Shown one piece after another: positions 49,527 to 60,521 of a stretch of DNA of 64,000 nt. Under the pieces are notes generated by a model. It searched no databases, was not told the origin of the DNA, and saw only the letters and a program-made list of their open reading frames with translations. The DNA is from Phytophthora colocasiae (taxonomy: Eukaryota; Oomycota; Peronosporomycetes; Peronosporales; Peronosporaceae), in NCBI GenBank assembly GCA_018806915.1, contig JAGKQI010000034.1, forward strand, positions 806,001-870,000, written 5' to 3'. The first letter of the stretch is position 1, and every line of letters starts with the position of its first letter. Made by a program: the position numbers and the translations under genes.

Positions 49527-50922
49527 TGTGGTGAAGCGGACGAAAAATGTTTCCCGGAGAGGCGATGTCAGCCACGAACCCGAATAGAGTCGGAACGAGC
49601 GACAGGGGGGACCTGTGATCGCCAGATCTGGGTCGAATCAGACGAAGGTACGATGGGTCCCGCCGGGAACAGGCAACGGAGACACCGGCGAAGAAGCAGG
49701 TGGAGCGGTGTTCGTGGGTGATCCGAATCCTGCCGTGGTGTTCGTGGGTGATCCGAATCCTGCCGGAGGAAGAATGGGGAAATCAAGGATGTTCTCGCGC
49801 GATCAACGATGACGGGGCCCCAAGCGAGCATGATCAGCTTACCCTGGCGCCCCGAAGCCTCTAACAGCACGATCCAACTTCCCCGGGCGGCGACGAAGCG
49901 AGATCACGCAAGATCGCGCAATGATCCTCTCCCGTATAAGTACGAGATCAGCTCCGGATCAAGGTCAACCCCAGGCGCGACGCAGACTCTTCTTGTGGCC
50001 TGATCCGGATTCTTTGAAGGATCACCAAGCGGGATCAGGCAGTGATCAAGTCCCGATTAAGTACGAGATCAAGCTTCGGTTAAGTGCGAGATCAAGCTTC
50101 GGTTAAGTGCGAGATCAAGCTTCGGTTAAGTACGAGATCAAGCTTCGGTTAAGTGCGAGATCAAGCTTCGGTTAAGTACGGAATCGGCTCAAGATCAGGG
50201 TTAGGGGAACCAAGCTAGGGATCAGCTCTGTAGCCAGTGTCATGTGGTCGTAGGATAGTAAATCAGGATGGGATTAGTAGGCATAGGAATAACCATAAAC
50301 AGACTCGAATTTGCCCTGAACCACTCAAGTGTCTTCGCTACGCCTGGAACCGGGAACTACATTGGCCCTACAAGCGTCAGGAAGGTAAGGATACGTGACC
50401 TAGTATAGCGGTTAAGTCTGGATAATATATTGGCCAGCTTTGCCCTATCTAGTGAACTATCCTTTAAGTGCATACATCGGATCGGAAGGAATTGGTTGTT
50501 TAGCCTAAGGATCCCGTCGAATCTCGCCCCCTCAAGACCCCCGCTATCGGAAGCGGAAAACAACGAAAGGAAGGGACTGAATCCCGAACATTGGACTATT
50601 GGAAGACCTGGATCAAGAACCAGGCACCCGGATCAAGGCTCGAGAACTCGCCTACGACCGGGATCAAGTACCCCGAGGTGGAGTGAAGAACTTCCACGCC
50701 GCCTCAAACCCCTGCGTCACCCAAGACCTTCTTCTCGTCCCAAGACATCTTCAGAAGTTACCTGGAAGAGCGTAACCCGCCTACCGACGGGTACACAAGG
50801 TGAACACTACACGCAACAAGATCACGGATCATCGGGGGACCCCCTCCGTTAGTCGGTGTCTGGGCGCAAGTGGCGATCGCGATCGGCCTCAACCAGATTT
50901 TGGCCAGATCCGCTCCACCACA
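49527..50922 (+). repeat. G1 3' LTR
   Basis: 1396 bp, same ends as the 5' LTR. It has five copies of the 23-bp repeat at about 50058-50180 where the 5' LTR has four, which accounts for the length difference. Confidence 0.95.
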
Positions 50923-51063
50923 GGATCTTTCTGTTTTCAGCGGCGCCTCCGTCGATCCAACATTCGTAGGCACTTCTTCCCCTTGTTCTTCTTTTACCTT
51001 GACATCTTCTTGGGACTCACGGTGATATCCGAAGTCACCAGAAGATCCGGGCACGCGCACCAT
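50923..51063 (-). pseudogene. gag: G4 leader, primer site and gag start
   Basis: Minus-strand sequence matching the G1 interval 32583-32710: primer site TGGTGCGCGTGCCCGGAT at 51045-51062 (minus), then leader and the first gag codons (VGSTEAPLKTERS). It is interrupted by G1 after GGAT and continues at 31208-30790. Confidence 0.8.
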
Positions 51064-52314
51064 TGTGATGGAGCGGACCAGGCCAAAATCTTGTTGAGGC
51101 CGATCGCGATCGCCACTTGCGCCCAGACACCGACTAACGGAGGGGGTCCCCCGATGATCCGTGATCTTGTTGCGTGTAGTGTTCACCTTGTGTACCCGTC
51201 GGTAGGCGGGTTACGCTCTTCCAGGTGACTTCTGAAGACGTCTTGGGATGAGAAGAAGGTCTTCTGGGACACAGGGGTGTGAGATAGCGTGGGAATACTT
51301 CACTCTACCTCGGAGGGGTTGATCCGGGTCACAGGCGAGTTCTCGAGCCTTGATCCGGGTGCCTGGTACTTGATCCAGGTCTTCCAATAGTCCAATGTTC
51401 GGGATTCAGTCCCTTCCTTTCCGTTGTTTTCCGCTTCCGATAGCGGGGGTCTTGAGGGGACGAGGTTCGACGGGATCGTTAGGCCAAACAACCAATTCCT
51501 TCCGATCCGATGTATGCACTTAAAGGATAGTTCACTAGATAGGGCAAAGCTGGCCAATATATTATCCAGACTTAACCGCTATACTAGGTCACGTATCCTT
51601 ACCTTCTTGACGCTTGTAGGGCCAATGTAGTTCCCAGTTCCAGGCGTGGCGAAGGCACTTGAGTGGTTCAGGGCAAATTCGATTCTGTTTATGGTTATTC
51701 CTATGCCTACTGGTCCCATCCTGATTTACTATCCTACGATCGCATGACACTGGCTACATAGCTGATCTCTAGCTTGGTTCCCCTAACCCTGATCGGGAGC
51801 TGATCTCGCACTTAACCGGGAGGTGATCGTCGCGTGATCCCACTTGGTCACTGCCTGAGGAACCAGGATCAAGCCGGTAGAAGTGTCCACGCCAAGTCTG
51901 GGGCTGGGCTTGATCCGGACTTGATCTCGTACTTAAACGGGAGAGCACCACACCGCGATCCTGCTTCGTCGCCGTCTCAAGAATCGGGATCAGGTTGTTA
52001 GAAGGTTCCAAGGTGCCGGGGTGAGTCGTGAGCCAAGATCGTGCCCACTTGGGACCCCGCCATCGCCAATCGCGCGAGAACACCCTTGATCTTCTTACTC
52101 TTCCACCCGGTAGAACTCAGATAACCAACGAACGCCGCTCCACTAGACCTTCCGCAGGTGTCTCCGTTGCCTGTTCCCCGGCGGGACCCCTCATACCTTC
52201 GTCTGATTCGACTCAGATCTGGGTATCACAGGTCCCCCTGTCGCTTGTTCCGGCTCTCTTCGGCTTTGTGGCTGGTACTGCTTTCCGGGAAATATTCTCG
52301 TTCGCTCTACCACA
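51064..52314 (-). repeat. G4 5' LTR
   Basis: 1251 bp. On the plus strand it starts TGTGATGGAGCGG and ends GTTCGCTCTACCACA, the reverse complement of family G LTR ends with a few substitutions. The rest of G4 beyond its gag N-terminus is not visible, because G3 interrupts it at 30790 and the left side of G3 is deleted or rearranged. Confidence 0.85.
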
Positions 52315-52687
52315 TGTCCGATTTCGTGGGGGTTCTGGTGTCGAGTTGCTTCCTCATCGCCGCAAGCTCGCTTTGAAGTTGTCTGATTTGCTGCAATTGG
52401 CCGTGTAGCTCCATCGTTTCACGCTCGGACTGATCGAAGTGAAGGTCGTCAGGCAGTCCTAGCGCGTTCGGTCGTAAACCTTCACGCGCTTCAGCAAAGA
52501 CGTCAGCACCTCGTGTATTTATGTCTTCGCCTTGTTCTTCGACGTCGCCTCGCGACATGGTTGAAATTGCCACTGGTCGCAGTTGGGCTCATAACCAAAT
52601 GGAATCGGTGATTCTCGCGCCTCGCGCTGTTGTCTGCTGTAGTGCCTCGCACTTGGTAAGATTGAGAATGAATAAAGGTTGGTGTTG
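52315..52687 (-). mobile_element. C2: Copia 5' fragment (LTR end, primer site, gag start)
   Basis: On the minus strand GGTTATGAGCCCAA (about 52582-52595) matches the C1 primer site exactly. Upstream of it is an LTR-like end, and downstream an ATG opens MSRGDVEEQGEDINTRGADV with a Leu/Gln/Arg heptad stretch (HGQLQQIRQLQSELAAMRKQ). The fragment is cut by the G4 LTR on the left and the G2 LTR on the right. Gag is not recognisable as the C1 type, so the Copia label rests mainly on the primer site. Confidence 0.45.
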
Positions 52688-54022
52688 TGTGGTGAAGCGC
52701 GAATAAGAAATCCGAGAAAAGGCAACGTCAGGCCCAGAGAGAGTCGGATCAAGCGACAGGGGCCTCTGGCGAAGCAAGATGTCAGTTGATGACCCCAGAT
52801 TGCGCGAACGATGGCTGACGAATGGATCCAGATCGATGTTCGTCTGGATCTCGCCAGCGATGAATGGATGGCGTCTTGGTCGAGTGAGACTAAGTGATTG
52901 GAGAACCCGCCGTGCGGTCCCGCGTGGCGGCTCAGGGTCGGAGGAGAAAAGGGCGCCTTGCCTGAGATCGCATGAGAAGGAGATCAAGGCGGCAGAGGGT
53001 CGGGATCGGTGTGACTTTTTGGTGGGCCGGTGACAACATAACCGTGAGATGCTGCCGAGGGGACCTGATGGCAGTGTTAGTCGCATGGGGAGTGGTGATC
53101 AAGTCTGGGAAGCTCAAGACCTGGAATGTTGACGACGCAGGCACGCGAGATCAAGTATGAAGGCTGCTGATCGGGATCATTGTTCAAGACGGTGGACCAA
53201 GATCGATGACCGAGATGGTTGATCGAGATCGGCTGATCGCCAGATCGGCTGATCGCCAGATCGGCAGATCGAGATCGCGATCAGGGGTTAGGTGAGATCA
53301 AGATCGAAGATCGGAAGGGCAGCTGTGTAGCCGGATGTCAGGTAATCGTAAGATAGCAGATGAGGATGGGGCTAGTAGACATAGGAATAACCATAAACAG
53401 AATCGAATTTGCTCTGGACCTCACAAGTGCCTTCATCCAAGACTGGGACCGGGAATTACATTGGCCCACCAGTATCAAGAAGGTAAGGAGAAGAGATCTA
53501 GCATAGAGGTTAATTCTGGATAATACATTGGCCAGTTTTACCCTATCTAGTGATCTATCCTTTACGCGCGAACTACGGATCGGAAGGAATTGGCTGCTTG
53601 GCCTGACGATCTCGTCGACTCTCAACCCATCAAGACACCCGCTATAGGAAGCGGCAAGCATCGTAAAGGAAGGGATCAGATCCCCAACATTGGACCTTTG
53701 GAAGACCTGGATCAAAGACCAGGCGACTGGATCAGGGCTCGAGAACTCGCCTACGACCCGGATCAACCCCTCCGAGGTAGAGTGAAGTATTCCCACGCTA
53801 TCTCATCACCCCTGCGTCACCCAAGACATTCTTCTCGCCCCAAGACATCTTCAGAAGTTACCTGGAAGAGCGTAACCCGCCTACCGACGGGTACACAAGG
53901 TGAACACTACACGCAACAAGATCACGGATCATCGGGGGACCCCCTCCGTTAGTCGGTGTCTGGGCGCAAGTGGCGATCGCGATCGGCCTCAACCAGATTT
54001 TGGCCAGATCCGCTCCACCACA
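52688..54022 (+). repeat. G2 5' LTR
   Basis: 1335 bp, TGTGGTGAAGCGCG...GCTCCACCACA. The first 1.1 kb is clearly diverged from the G1 LTR, while the last 200 bp or so are almost identical to it. Several GATCGCCAGATCGGC-type repeats lie near 53215-53285. Confidence 0.9.
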
Positions 54023-54129
54023 ATGGTGCGCGTGCCCGGATCTTCTGGTGACTTCGGATATCACCGTGAGTCCCAAGAAGATGTCAAGATTAAAGAAGAA
54101 CAAGGGGAAGAAGTGCCTACGAATGTAGT

Positions 54130-56174
54130 TTGACGGAGGCACCACTGAAAACGGAAAGATCCACAGATCAGCAGAGTTCTGGGAGGATCTCTACTGACAG
54201 GCACGAGGCAGACCTGGATCGCAATCCAGATCTTGAAGAAAAACCTCGAATTCCTCCCAAGGCCCCTTCGAGGGCCACCGCGGATCTCGATGAAAATCGA
54301 GATCCGCACACGAGCGATAAGGAATCAGCAAAGCTGAAACCTAATCTGCTCACCAAGTCCACTGTTGCCTCAAGATCGACCAAGAAAAAGAAGATCAAGA
54401 GCACCCGGACGAAATTGAAAGCTCCAGACTCAGAGCCAGAAGATATGATCAGCCCAGGATCGACGATTACTAAGGACGCGATCGAGCAGGCCTATTACAG
54501 GAAGATGCTAAGCGAGACCTTGCTTAACGATCCCGTTCTTACGATCATACAAGTCCGCCAGATCGGTAACCTCACCGGCCCAGTGTCGAAACCCCGGATT
54601 AGCTCGGACCGCCTGCAGACTGGATCGTCATGCTACGCGTCAGCGACCTCGGAACCAGATTCCGACAGCCCGAGAAGGCTGCAACGCATGTCGTTAGGCC
54701 CCTCCGGTGCCAAATTCCTGAAATCGCGTATGAAGAAACAAGATACACGATCGGTGGCCACGAAACTGGAGGCTAAGACACCTGATCAGCAAGAAAATCG
54801 CCGGACCCGGACAGACCAGACCGCGCCGACGACTAATTCCACTGGATCGAGCAACAAGTTGGACGACTACTTTCAAATGGCGATGGATCGTTTCTTAAAA
54901 GAACGGAATCTCGCGACACCCCGATCGCCGATCAAAGGGGAGTTGGATGTTGAAATGGAGTCCGTTACGGCCTCGGATCCGGATGCATGGAAATACGATC
55001 CGGACGATATGGGCATACCAAGTTCCGGTGGACAGATGTCGAGCCGAGCAGCGATCGCATCCGCGGCGATCGGTCAAGGAGGATCGTCGATGATCCAGCG
55101 GGTCCGGATCTCAGCGATCTCGGATCTGAAAGATTTTGCGGGTAAAGATCTGGACGAAGATCGCGCTCGGGCCTGGATCAGTAAGGTCAAGTCAGCGTTC
55201 CAGCGTGATCAGGCTACGGAAGAAGAAAAATGCCTCACGTTTGCAGATCTGATGGTGGGACCGGCAAAGAACTGGTACAGAAGCTCAGTCGAACGACGAA
55301 AACCAAGTGGGCGGATCTGCTGGACAGTTTCCAGACCCAGTATTGTGGGTTGGGTATGTCGGTCGCGTGGCAATACTATCACGCTCGCAAGCGATCGGAA
55401 GAAACTCCCCTTGATTACCTCTACCGGCTCAACGTGGCGGCTTTACGTGCTAGACTGAAGATCAAGGATGGGAGCCCTAAGGCCCGCCGGGAACATGTAG
55501 ACCACTACATCGAGACATTGGGAGATCCGGAGTTAGCTGATCGGCTGACCCTACTCCGACTGAGCGACGTCGATGAACTGGAGGAGGTACTTCGTGCCCG
55601 GGAACGGGCGAAAAGCAGACAACGTAAATCTGCGTTCGGATCGAAGTACAGACAAAAGGCACCGGCCAGTGCCCCGGCGGCACCCACCCGAGCGGTGGTA
55701 CGGGCGATCCAAACCCAAGATCCGAGCTCGGAATCAGAGGAAGTATCCGGATCGGACGGATCCGATTCTGAAGGCGATCTCCGGAGGATATATCTTGCCG
55801 CGTCGGAAGACAAGCAAATCGGCGCTGGGGGCGTTCCCCACCAACAGGATCAGTCGCGATCGCAGGTGAACGCGCAAGATCGAGGCCGGATCGCGGATCG
55901 CAGGGGTACGTCAGACCACGATCGAGGTCGCTGTTCACACTGTGGATCGCGGAAGCATACGGATCTGGACTGCTGGAGACGTCTAACCTGTGAAAAGTGC
56001 GGGAAGAGGGGTCACCCAACGGATCGCTGTCTGTATACCTGCCGTGGTTGTGGGGAGATCCATGAAGCTGGAGAATGCCCCATGGAAGAATTCTACAACC
56101 AGATCCGCAAGTGGTACGACCCGACCCGACATGCCGGATTGTTTCCCGAGAAGGTGGAAAAGATGTTAAACTAG
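54130..56174 (+). pseudogene. gag: G2 gag with one frameshift
   Basis: The N-terminal and central gag frame runs from 54130 to about 55280 (ISDLKDFAGKDLDEDRARAW, CLTFADLMVGPAKNWYR) and then loses one base. The rest is in the frame 55230-56174 (LSRTTKTKWADLLDSFQTQY). Zinc-knuckle boxes CSHCGSRKHTDLDC, CEKCGKRGHPTDRC and CRGCGEIHEAGEC are intact. The true initiation codon is uncertain because a TAG precedes 54130 in the leader. G1 has the same 1-bp loss, while G3 has an extra base and an open frame. Confidence 0.9.
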
Positions 56175-56212
56175 GACGCTCGCCGGTTTGGAAACCGGTA
56201 CGAGCCGAGCGT
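56165..56212 (+). promoter_or_regulatory. G2 gag-pol -1 frameshift signal
   Basis: Heptamer G TTA AAC at 56165-56171 followed by TAG. Outer stem 56176-56182 with 56206-56212; inner stem 56183-56189 with 56192-56198. Same sequence as G1. Confidence 0.85.
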
Positions 56213-57649
56213 TCTGAGTACTGCATCTATGCATATGTGAACAAGAAATCGAGAGATCAAGATAGGGAGAATTCGGATCTGCGCGGTAATACATGTAAGT
56301 TGCATTCGTATACTGCTAAGATCGCGAGTCTTCACCGGATCGATGAGTTCTCTCGATCTGGTGCGGAAGTGGCTCTGGATCTCAAGGAAGGAGAGTCCAG
56401 GGGGTATTGGAAATACCACGCACCCGGAAAATGGTTCCGCCAAGCCAAGATCTCAGGCAAGATCAATCACGAAAGAGCGATCTTGCTCCTGGACACTGGC
56501 GCCGAGGTATCCATCTTGGATACCACCTTTGCTCGTAAGGTTGGGTGCCACTTTGACACTAGTCAGAGACAGGAGTGTGTTGGGATCGGTGACAATGTGT
56601 ACACCACCGAGGGAAGAACGAGGATCAAGATCACGCTTGCGGGATACTTGGTCTACTTTTTCGATATTTGGATCGGGGATCTATCCGGGCAAGATGCGAT
56701 CCTGGGTATGGATTTCATGATCCCGGCTGGAGTCCGGATGGATCTGGCGAAGGGATCGCTGTGCTTACCTAATGAAGTGGGGATCCCACTTAGTGGTCGC
56801 AAGAGATTATACGGGAAGAAGGTAAGATCGGTAAAATTGGAGGAAGATCTACATATCCCAGTTGGGGGATCTGAAGAGATCGCATCGAGAGTGAAATTAT
56901 CGGCGACAGAGAAATTGTGGGTGACCAGAGGCGACCAATGGGTACCTACAGTGGTGAATGGACCCGGCCGAAATCGGTACTTAGTGATCACGAATTTGAG
57001 CGAGAAGATTTTACGACTGGATCACAGATTACATGTTGGAATGGTACTTGATCAGGAAAAAGTGCCTCGATTCCCCGGGTTTGTGTCGATCGGATCCCGA
57101 CGTTACATGGAGTGGCAGAATCTAGCTCTAGAAGCGACTGTGGACGCAAGACCAGAACCTCAGGAATCCGTGGAGATCCCCTTACCGTCGGTCGAACGGC
57201 CGACCTACGTTACGCCGCGATCCATACTCCGCCGAGGTGGGGCAACCAGGACCGACCCTGATCCTGCACCAATATCGACACTGGAACCGCGATCACCAAC
57301 CGATACAGCCGAAGTCAAGGTCGCATTCATCGATCCCCAACCGGATCCCATGGATACCCCACCGATCACGATCAGTTCCGACAAGACCCCGAGTGGCGAA
57401 GCTGGGGGCGGTGAGACTGAGACGAATGAGAGCTTGCCAGATCAGGCCCCAGATCGGACAGATCGGACATGCGAAGAAGAGATCGAGAAAAAAACAGAAA
57501 AACCAGATTTCCAAATCGAGATCAAACATGAATCCGACGCCGATGCCGTCCCCAGGGTTAAAGACACCCCGATCTTGACAGCCAAGGACGATAGGCTGCG
57601 TGATCAATCAACGGATGAACCGGATCCGACATCTCCTGAAGGGATCTAG
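56172..57649 (+). CDS. pol: G2 pol N-terminus: protease and acidic linker
   Basis: Entered by -1 frameshifting, and open upstream to 56075 in that frame. The protease core has AILLLDTGAEVSILDTTF (about 56480-56530), the flap region ITLAGYLVYFFDIWIGDLSG and QDAILGMDFMIPAG (56690-56735). A conserved block of unknown role follows (KLWVTRGDQWVPTV, FPGFVSIGSRRYMEWQN), then an acidic Pro/Thr/Asp/Glu linker. A GAG-to-TAG change at 57647-57649 stops the frame; G1 reads through here. This is the best protease copy in the window. Confidence 0.9.
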
Positions 57650-58891
57650 AACGCTGATCAGACCCACTTACACGAAAGTGGCGATTTTTCGACCGAAGAT
57701 CTAGCCGATAATCTCGCAGTAGTACCAGAGATCCAGATCTCCACCACCGAAGAAGTCAGGATTGAAGATCTGCAAGTAGGGAATCCGGGATCGGCTACCC
57801 CGGAGGAGATCGAGAAACTTCGACAGATTATTTGGAAGAAGCGACATCTCCTGATCGGAAAGGGAAACGCACTTCCTCCAGCGGCCAAGGGTGTTATATG
57901 CGATATCGACGTGGGTGATGCAAAGCCGATCGCACAACGAGTCCGAAAGGTGGCGCCACAGTTTCGCGAGAAAGTATCGGATCTTATCAAAGGACTCCTA
58001 GCTGCCAAGATCATTCGGCCATCGACATCGCCATGGGCATCTCCGATCGTGGTGATCATCAAGAAGAACGGTGTAGACATCCGACTATGTATCGATTATC
58101 GGTTGGTGAACGGCCTCACAAGGCTGATGATCTACCCGATGCCCCTGATCAATGACCTGCTAGAAGATCTTGACAAGGTTCTGTGGTATTGTTCATTAGA
58201 CATGGCGAGTGGATTCTGGGTTGTATCAATGACCGATCGAGCTCGCGCGATCTCGGCTTTCATCACTCCATTCGGCCTTTTCGAGTGGAATCGCATGCCG
58301 TTCGGGCTGAAGAACGCTCCCCAGATCTATCAACGCCTTGTGGACAATGCCCTATATGGATTTCTGAAGATCTCCCAGTCCGGAGATGTGGAAGGCTCTG
58401 CGGATGTGTTCGAATCAGGGATCCCGGAAGATCCCGGTCGCCCGTCGGTGCTAGGACGGAGATCATACATCGACGATATCCTGATCACGGCTGGATCATG
58501 GGATCAAATGTGCGATCGGGTGGAAGGCCTATTGGAGGCCTGTGATAAGTGGAATCTCTCGATCAGTGTGACAAAGAGCTTCTGGGGCATGGATAAGGTG
58601 GAATATCTCGGACACAAAGTGTCGATCGATGGATTGGAAGCAAACCCGAAAGACCTGAAGTCTCTGACGGATCTACCATTCCCTGGATCACTCCGATCCA
58701 TGCAATCGTTCCTTGGAAGTTTGAATTACTATAGTCGGTTCATCGAGGATTATGCGATCTATGCATCGGTCCTATATGAACTACGTGAGGTGGAGTTCGC
58801 AGAACTGAAGAAGCGACCAGATCTACGAAAGATCATGGATAGCATGGACCTGATCACTCAAGATCCCGTCGCGCTTAAGTCGGATCGATAG
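57650..58891 (+). CDS. pol: G2 pol: reverse transcriptase
   Basis: The same frame continues after the nonsense codon. It carries VRKVAPQFREKVSDLIKGLL, SPIVVIIKKNGVDIRLCIDY, LPFGL-type MPFGLKNAPQIYQRLV, and the catalytic RSYIDDILIT (YIDD near 58466-58477). An insertion of about 30 residues sits between the QIYQRLV helix and YIDD, as in G1. The thumb/connection includes VEYLGHKVSIDGLEANPKDL and SLNYYSRFIEDYA. Stops appear in the variable linker at 58889-58891, before RNase H. Confidence 0.9.
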   Translation, partial: NADQTHLHESGDFSTEDLADNLAVVPEIQISTTEEVRIEDLQVGNPGSATPEEIEKLRQIIWKKRHLLIGKGNALPPAAKGVICDIDVGDAKPIAQRVRKVAPQFREKVSDLIKGLLAAKIIRPSTSPWASPIVVIIKKNGVDIRLCIDYRLVNGLTRLMIYPMPLINDLLEDLDKVLWYCSLDMASGFWVVSMTDRARAISAFITPFGLFEWNRMPFGLKNAPQIYQRLVDNALYGFLKISQSGDVEGSADVFESGIPEDPGRPSVLGRRSYIDDILITAGSWDQMCDRVEGLLEACDKWNLSISVTKSFWGMDKVEYLGHKVSIDGLEANPKDLKSLTDLPFPGSLRSMQSFLGSLNYYSRFIEDYAIYASVLYELREVEFAELKKRPDLRKIMDSMDLITQDPVALKSDR

Positions 58892-58940
58892 ATCACTAGA
58901 TATCCCGACTCAAAGAAGCGATAGTACAACGGATCCTGAC

Positions 58941-60521
58941 TTGGGGGCGATGTCTTCACCCTGTTCAAGCGAGATCGGAGCCAACCTGGGCCTAAAGACT
59001 GGTGACGAGAGGTGGGGTAGGGCATACAGGGCATTTACAGCCTTGAAGACCAAGATCGCGTCGACCCCGATCCTTCGCCACTTCGACACGACGAAGTTAC
59101 CCGTGGTGATCGTGTACGCTAGTGACTGGGCGATTTCCGCCGCACTAATGCAGGAACACGACCAGATCTACCACCCGGTCGCGTTTGCCAGCCGAACCTT
59201 GAAGACCAACGAGCTGAATTATAATGTTGCCGAAAAGGAGGTGTTAGCTCTACTTCGGATCTTGGATCTACACTACACCTTGTTGGTGGGACGTCGGATC
59301 AAGGTCCTAACCCGACACTCGACGCTTGCCTGGCTGTTCAAGTCTGCCGGCCTCCAAAGACGTCTGGGACAATGGTCTGCTCTTCTGTCCCCGTGGACAC
59401 TCGAGATCACGAAGTGTACGAAGGGGGAGGATGAAATACTGGGGGCGATCGCAGCTAACATAACGCCCCGATCGGAGATCGACGAAGCTCTGATCGCGAT
59501 CGCGCCGCGAAAGGAGCCAAAACGTCGGATCCAGATGCCGATCCCCACTGTAGACCCAGATGAGGGGTTGTGGGTTATAAGTTTCGACGGATCGGCACGC
59601 GTGAAACGAGGAGGAGGCGCTTTCAGCGCGATCGTGTGGAGTTTACCAGAGTGGAAGGTGATCAAGGCTAGATCGGATTATGCTGAAAGCCTCACTGTCA
59701 ATGAAGCGGAATACCGTGGACTCTTGCTAGGTCTTGGCATGATCGCACAGTTAGAACGCCGCCGTTTGGTCGTTTGTGGCGATTCGAATCTAGTGATCCG
59801 ACAAGTCCGGGGCGAGATCGACTGCAAGGCGCCAGGATTGACGTTACTGAAACAGAAGGTGCTAGATCACTTGCGGAATTGGGGAGATCATGAGCTGGTC
59901 CATGTGAAGAGAGACTGGAATGGGAGCGCAGATAGCTTGGCGAGTGCCGCGCTGCAGCGAGGAAGCGGGATCGAAGTCCACGATGAGACAGATCGATGCG
60001 ATCTGATCACCCTGAATCGGCTTAATGAGGTGTTGATCCCTCGAGTTGAAGATCGATCTGTGCAAATGTCGGCAGTAGCCACGCGTGCAGCCCGAGCGCG
60101 ACCTGGCGCCACTGTCTTGCGAGAGGAACTGATCCGGGAGATGCGGGTTGATCGGATCAGGCGAGCCCAGGACGAGGAGGTCTGGATCGCAGGACTAAAG
60201 AAGTACCTGGCTGGGCAGATCGCGGATCTTACTCGAGCCGAATCCGGATCCTACGCCAAGATCGCCTCCGAGTATGAGGTAGATGAACAAGATCTGTTGT
60301 TTTACTGCCCACCAGGGCCGAGATCAAGAGGTGATCGCGATCGCCTGATGAGACTTGTAGTTCCAGAAACGCTACAGCAGGATGTCCTCCACCACTATCA
60401 TACGACTCTGGAAGGAGGACATCAGGGGATCGGACGCACTTATCAGCGGATCCGAGATCATTTCCACTGGAGGATTATATCGGAGCGTGCAGCGATACGT
60501 AGGCGAGTGTGTAGATTGTGA
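58941..60521 (+). CDS. pol: G2 pol: two RNase H domains and integrase zinc finger
   Basis: First RNase H (Ty3 type): VIVYASDWAISAALMQEHDQ, FASRTLKTNELNYNVAEKEV. Second, RNase HI-like: VISFDGSARVKRGGGAFSAI, LTVNEAEYRGLLLGLGMI, VVCGDSNLVIRQ and VKRDWNGSADSLAS, giving the D-E-D-D set. The integrase N-terminus follows (HYHTTLEGGHQGIGRTYQRI) until a 2-bp deletion near 60476 shifts the frame before the C-C half of the zinc finger. Confidence 0.9.
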   Translation: MGAMSSPCSSEIGANLGLKTGDERWGRAYRAFTALKTKIASTPILRHFDTTKLPVVIVYASDWAISAALMQEHDQIYHPVAFASRTLKTNELNYNVAEKEVLALLRILDLHYTLLVGRRIKVLTRHSTLAWLFKSAGLQRRLGQWSALLSPWTLEITKCTKGEDEILGAIAANITPRSEIDEALIAIAPRKEPKRRIQMPIPTVDPDEGLWVISFDGSARVKRGGGAFSAIVWSLPEWKVIKARSDYAESLTVNEAEYRGLLLGLGMIAQLERRRLVVCGDSNLVIRQVRGEIDCKAPGLTLLKQKVLDHLRNWGDHELVHVKRDWNGSADSLASAALQRGSGIEVHDETDRCDLITLNRLNEVLIPRVEDRSVQMSAVATRAARARPGATVLREELIREMRVDRIRRAQDEEVWIAGLKKYLAGQIADLTRAESGSYAKIASEYEVDEQDLLFYCPPGPRSRGDRDRLMRLVVPETLQQDVLHHYHTTLEGGHQGIGRTYQRIRDHFHWRIISERAAIRRRVCRL

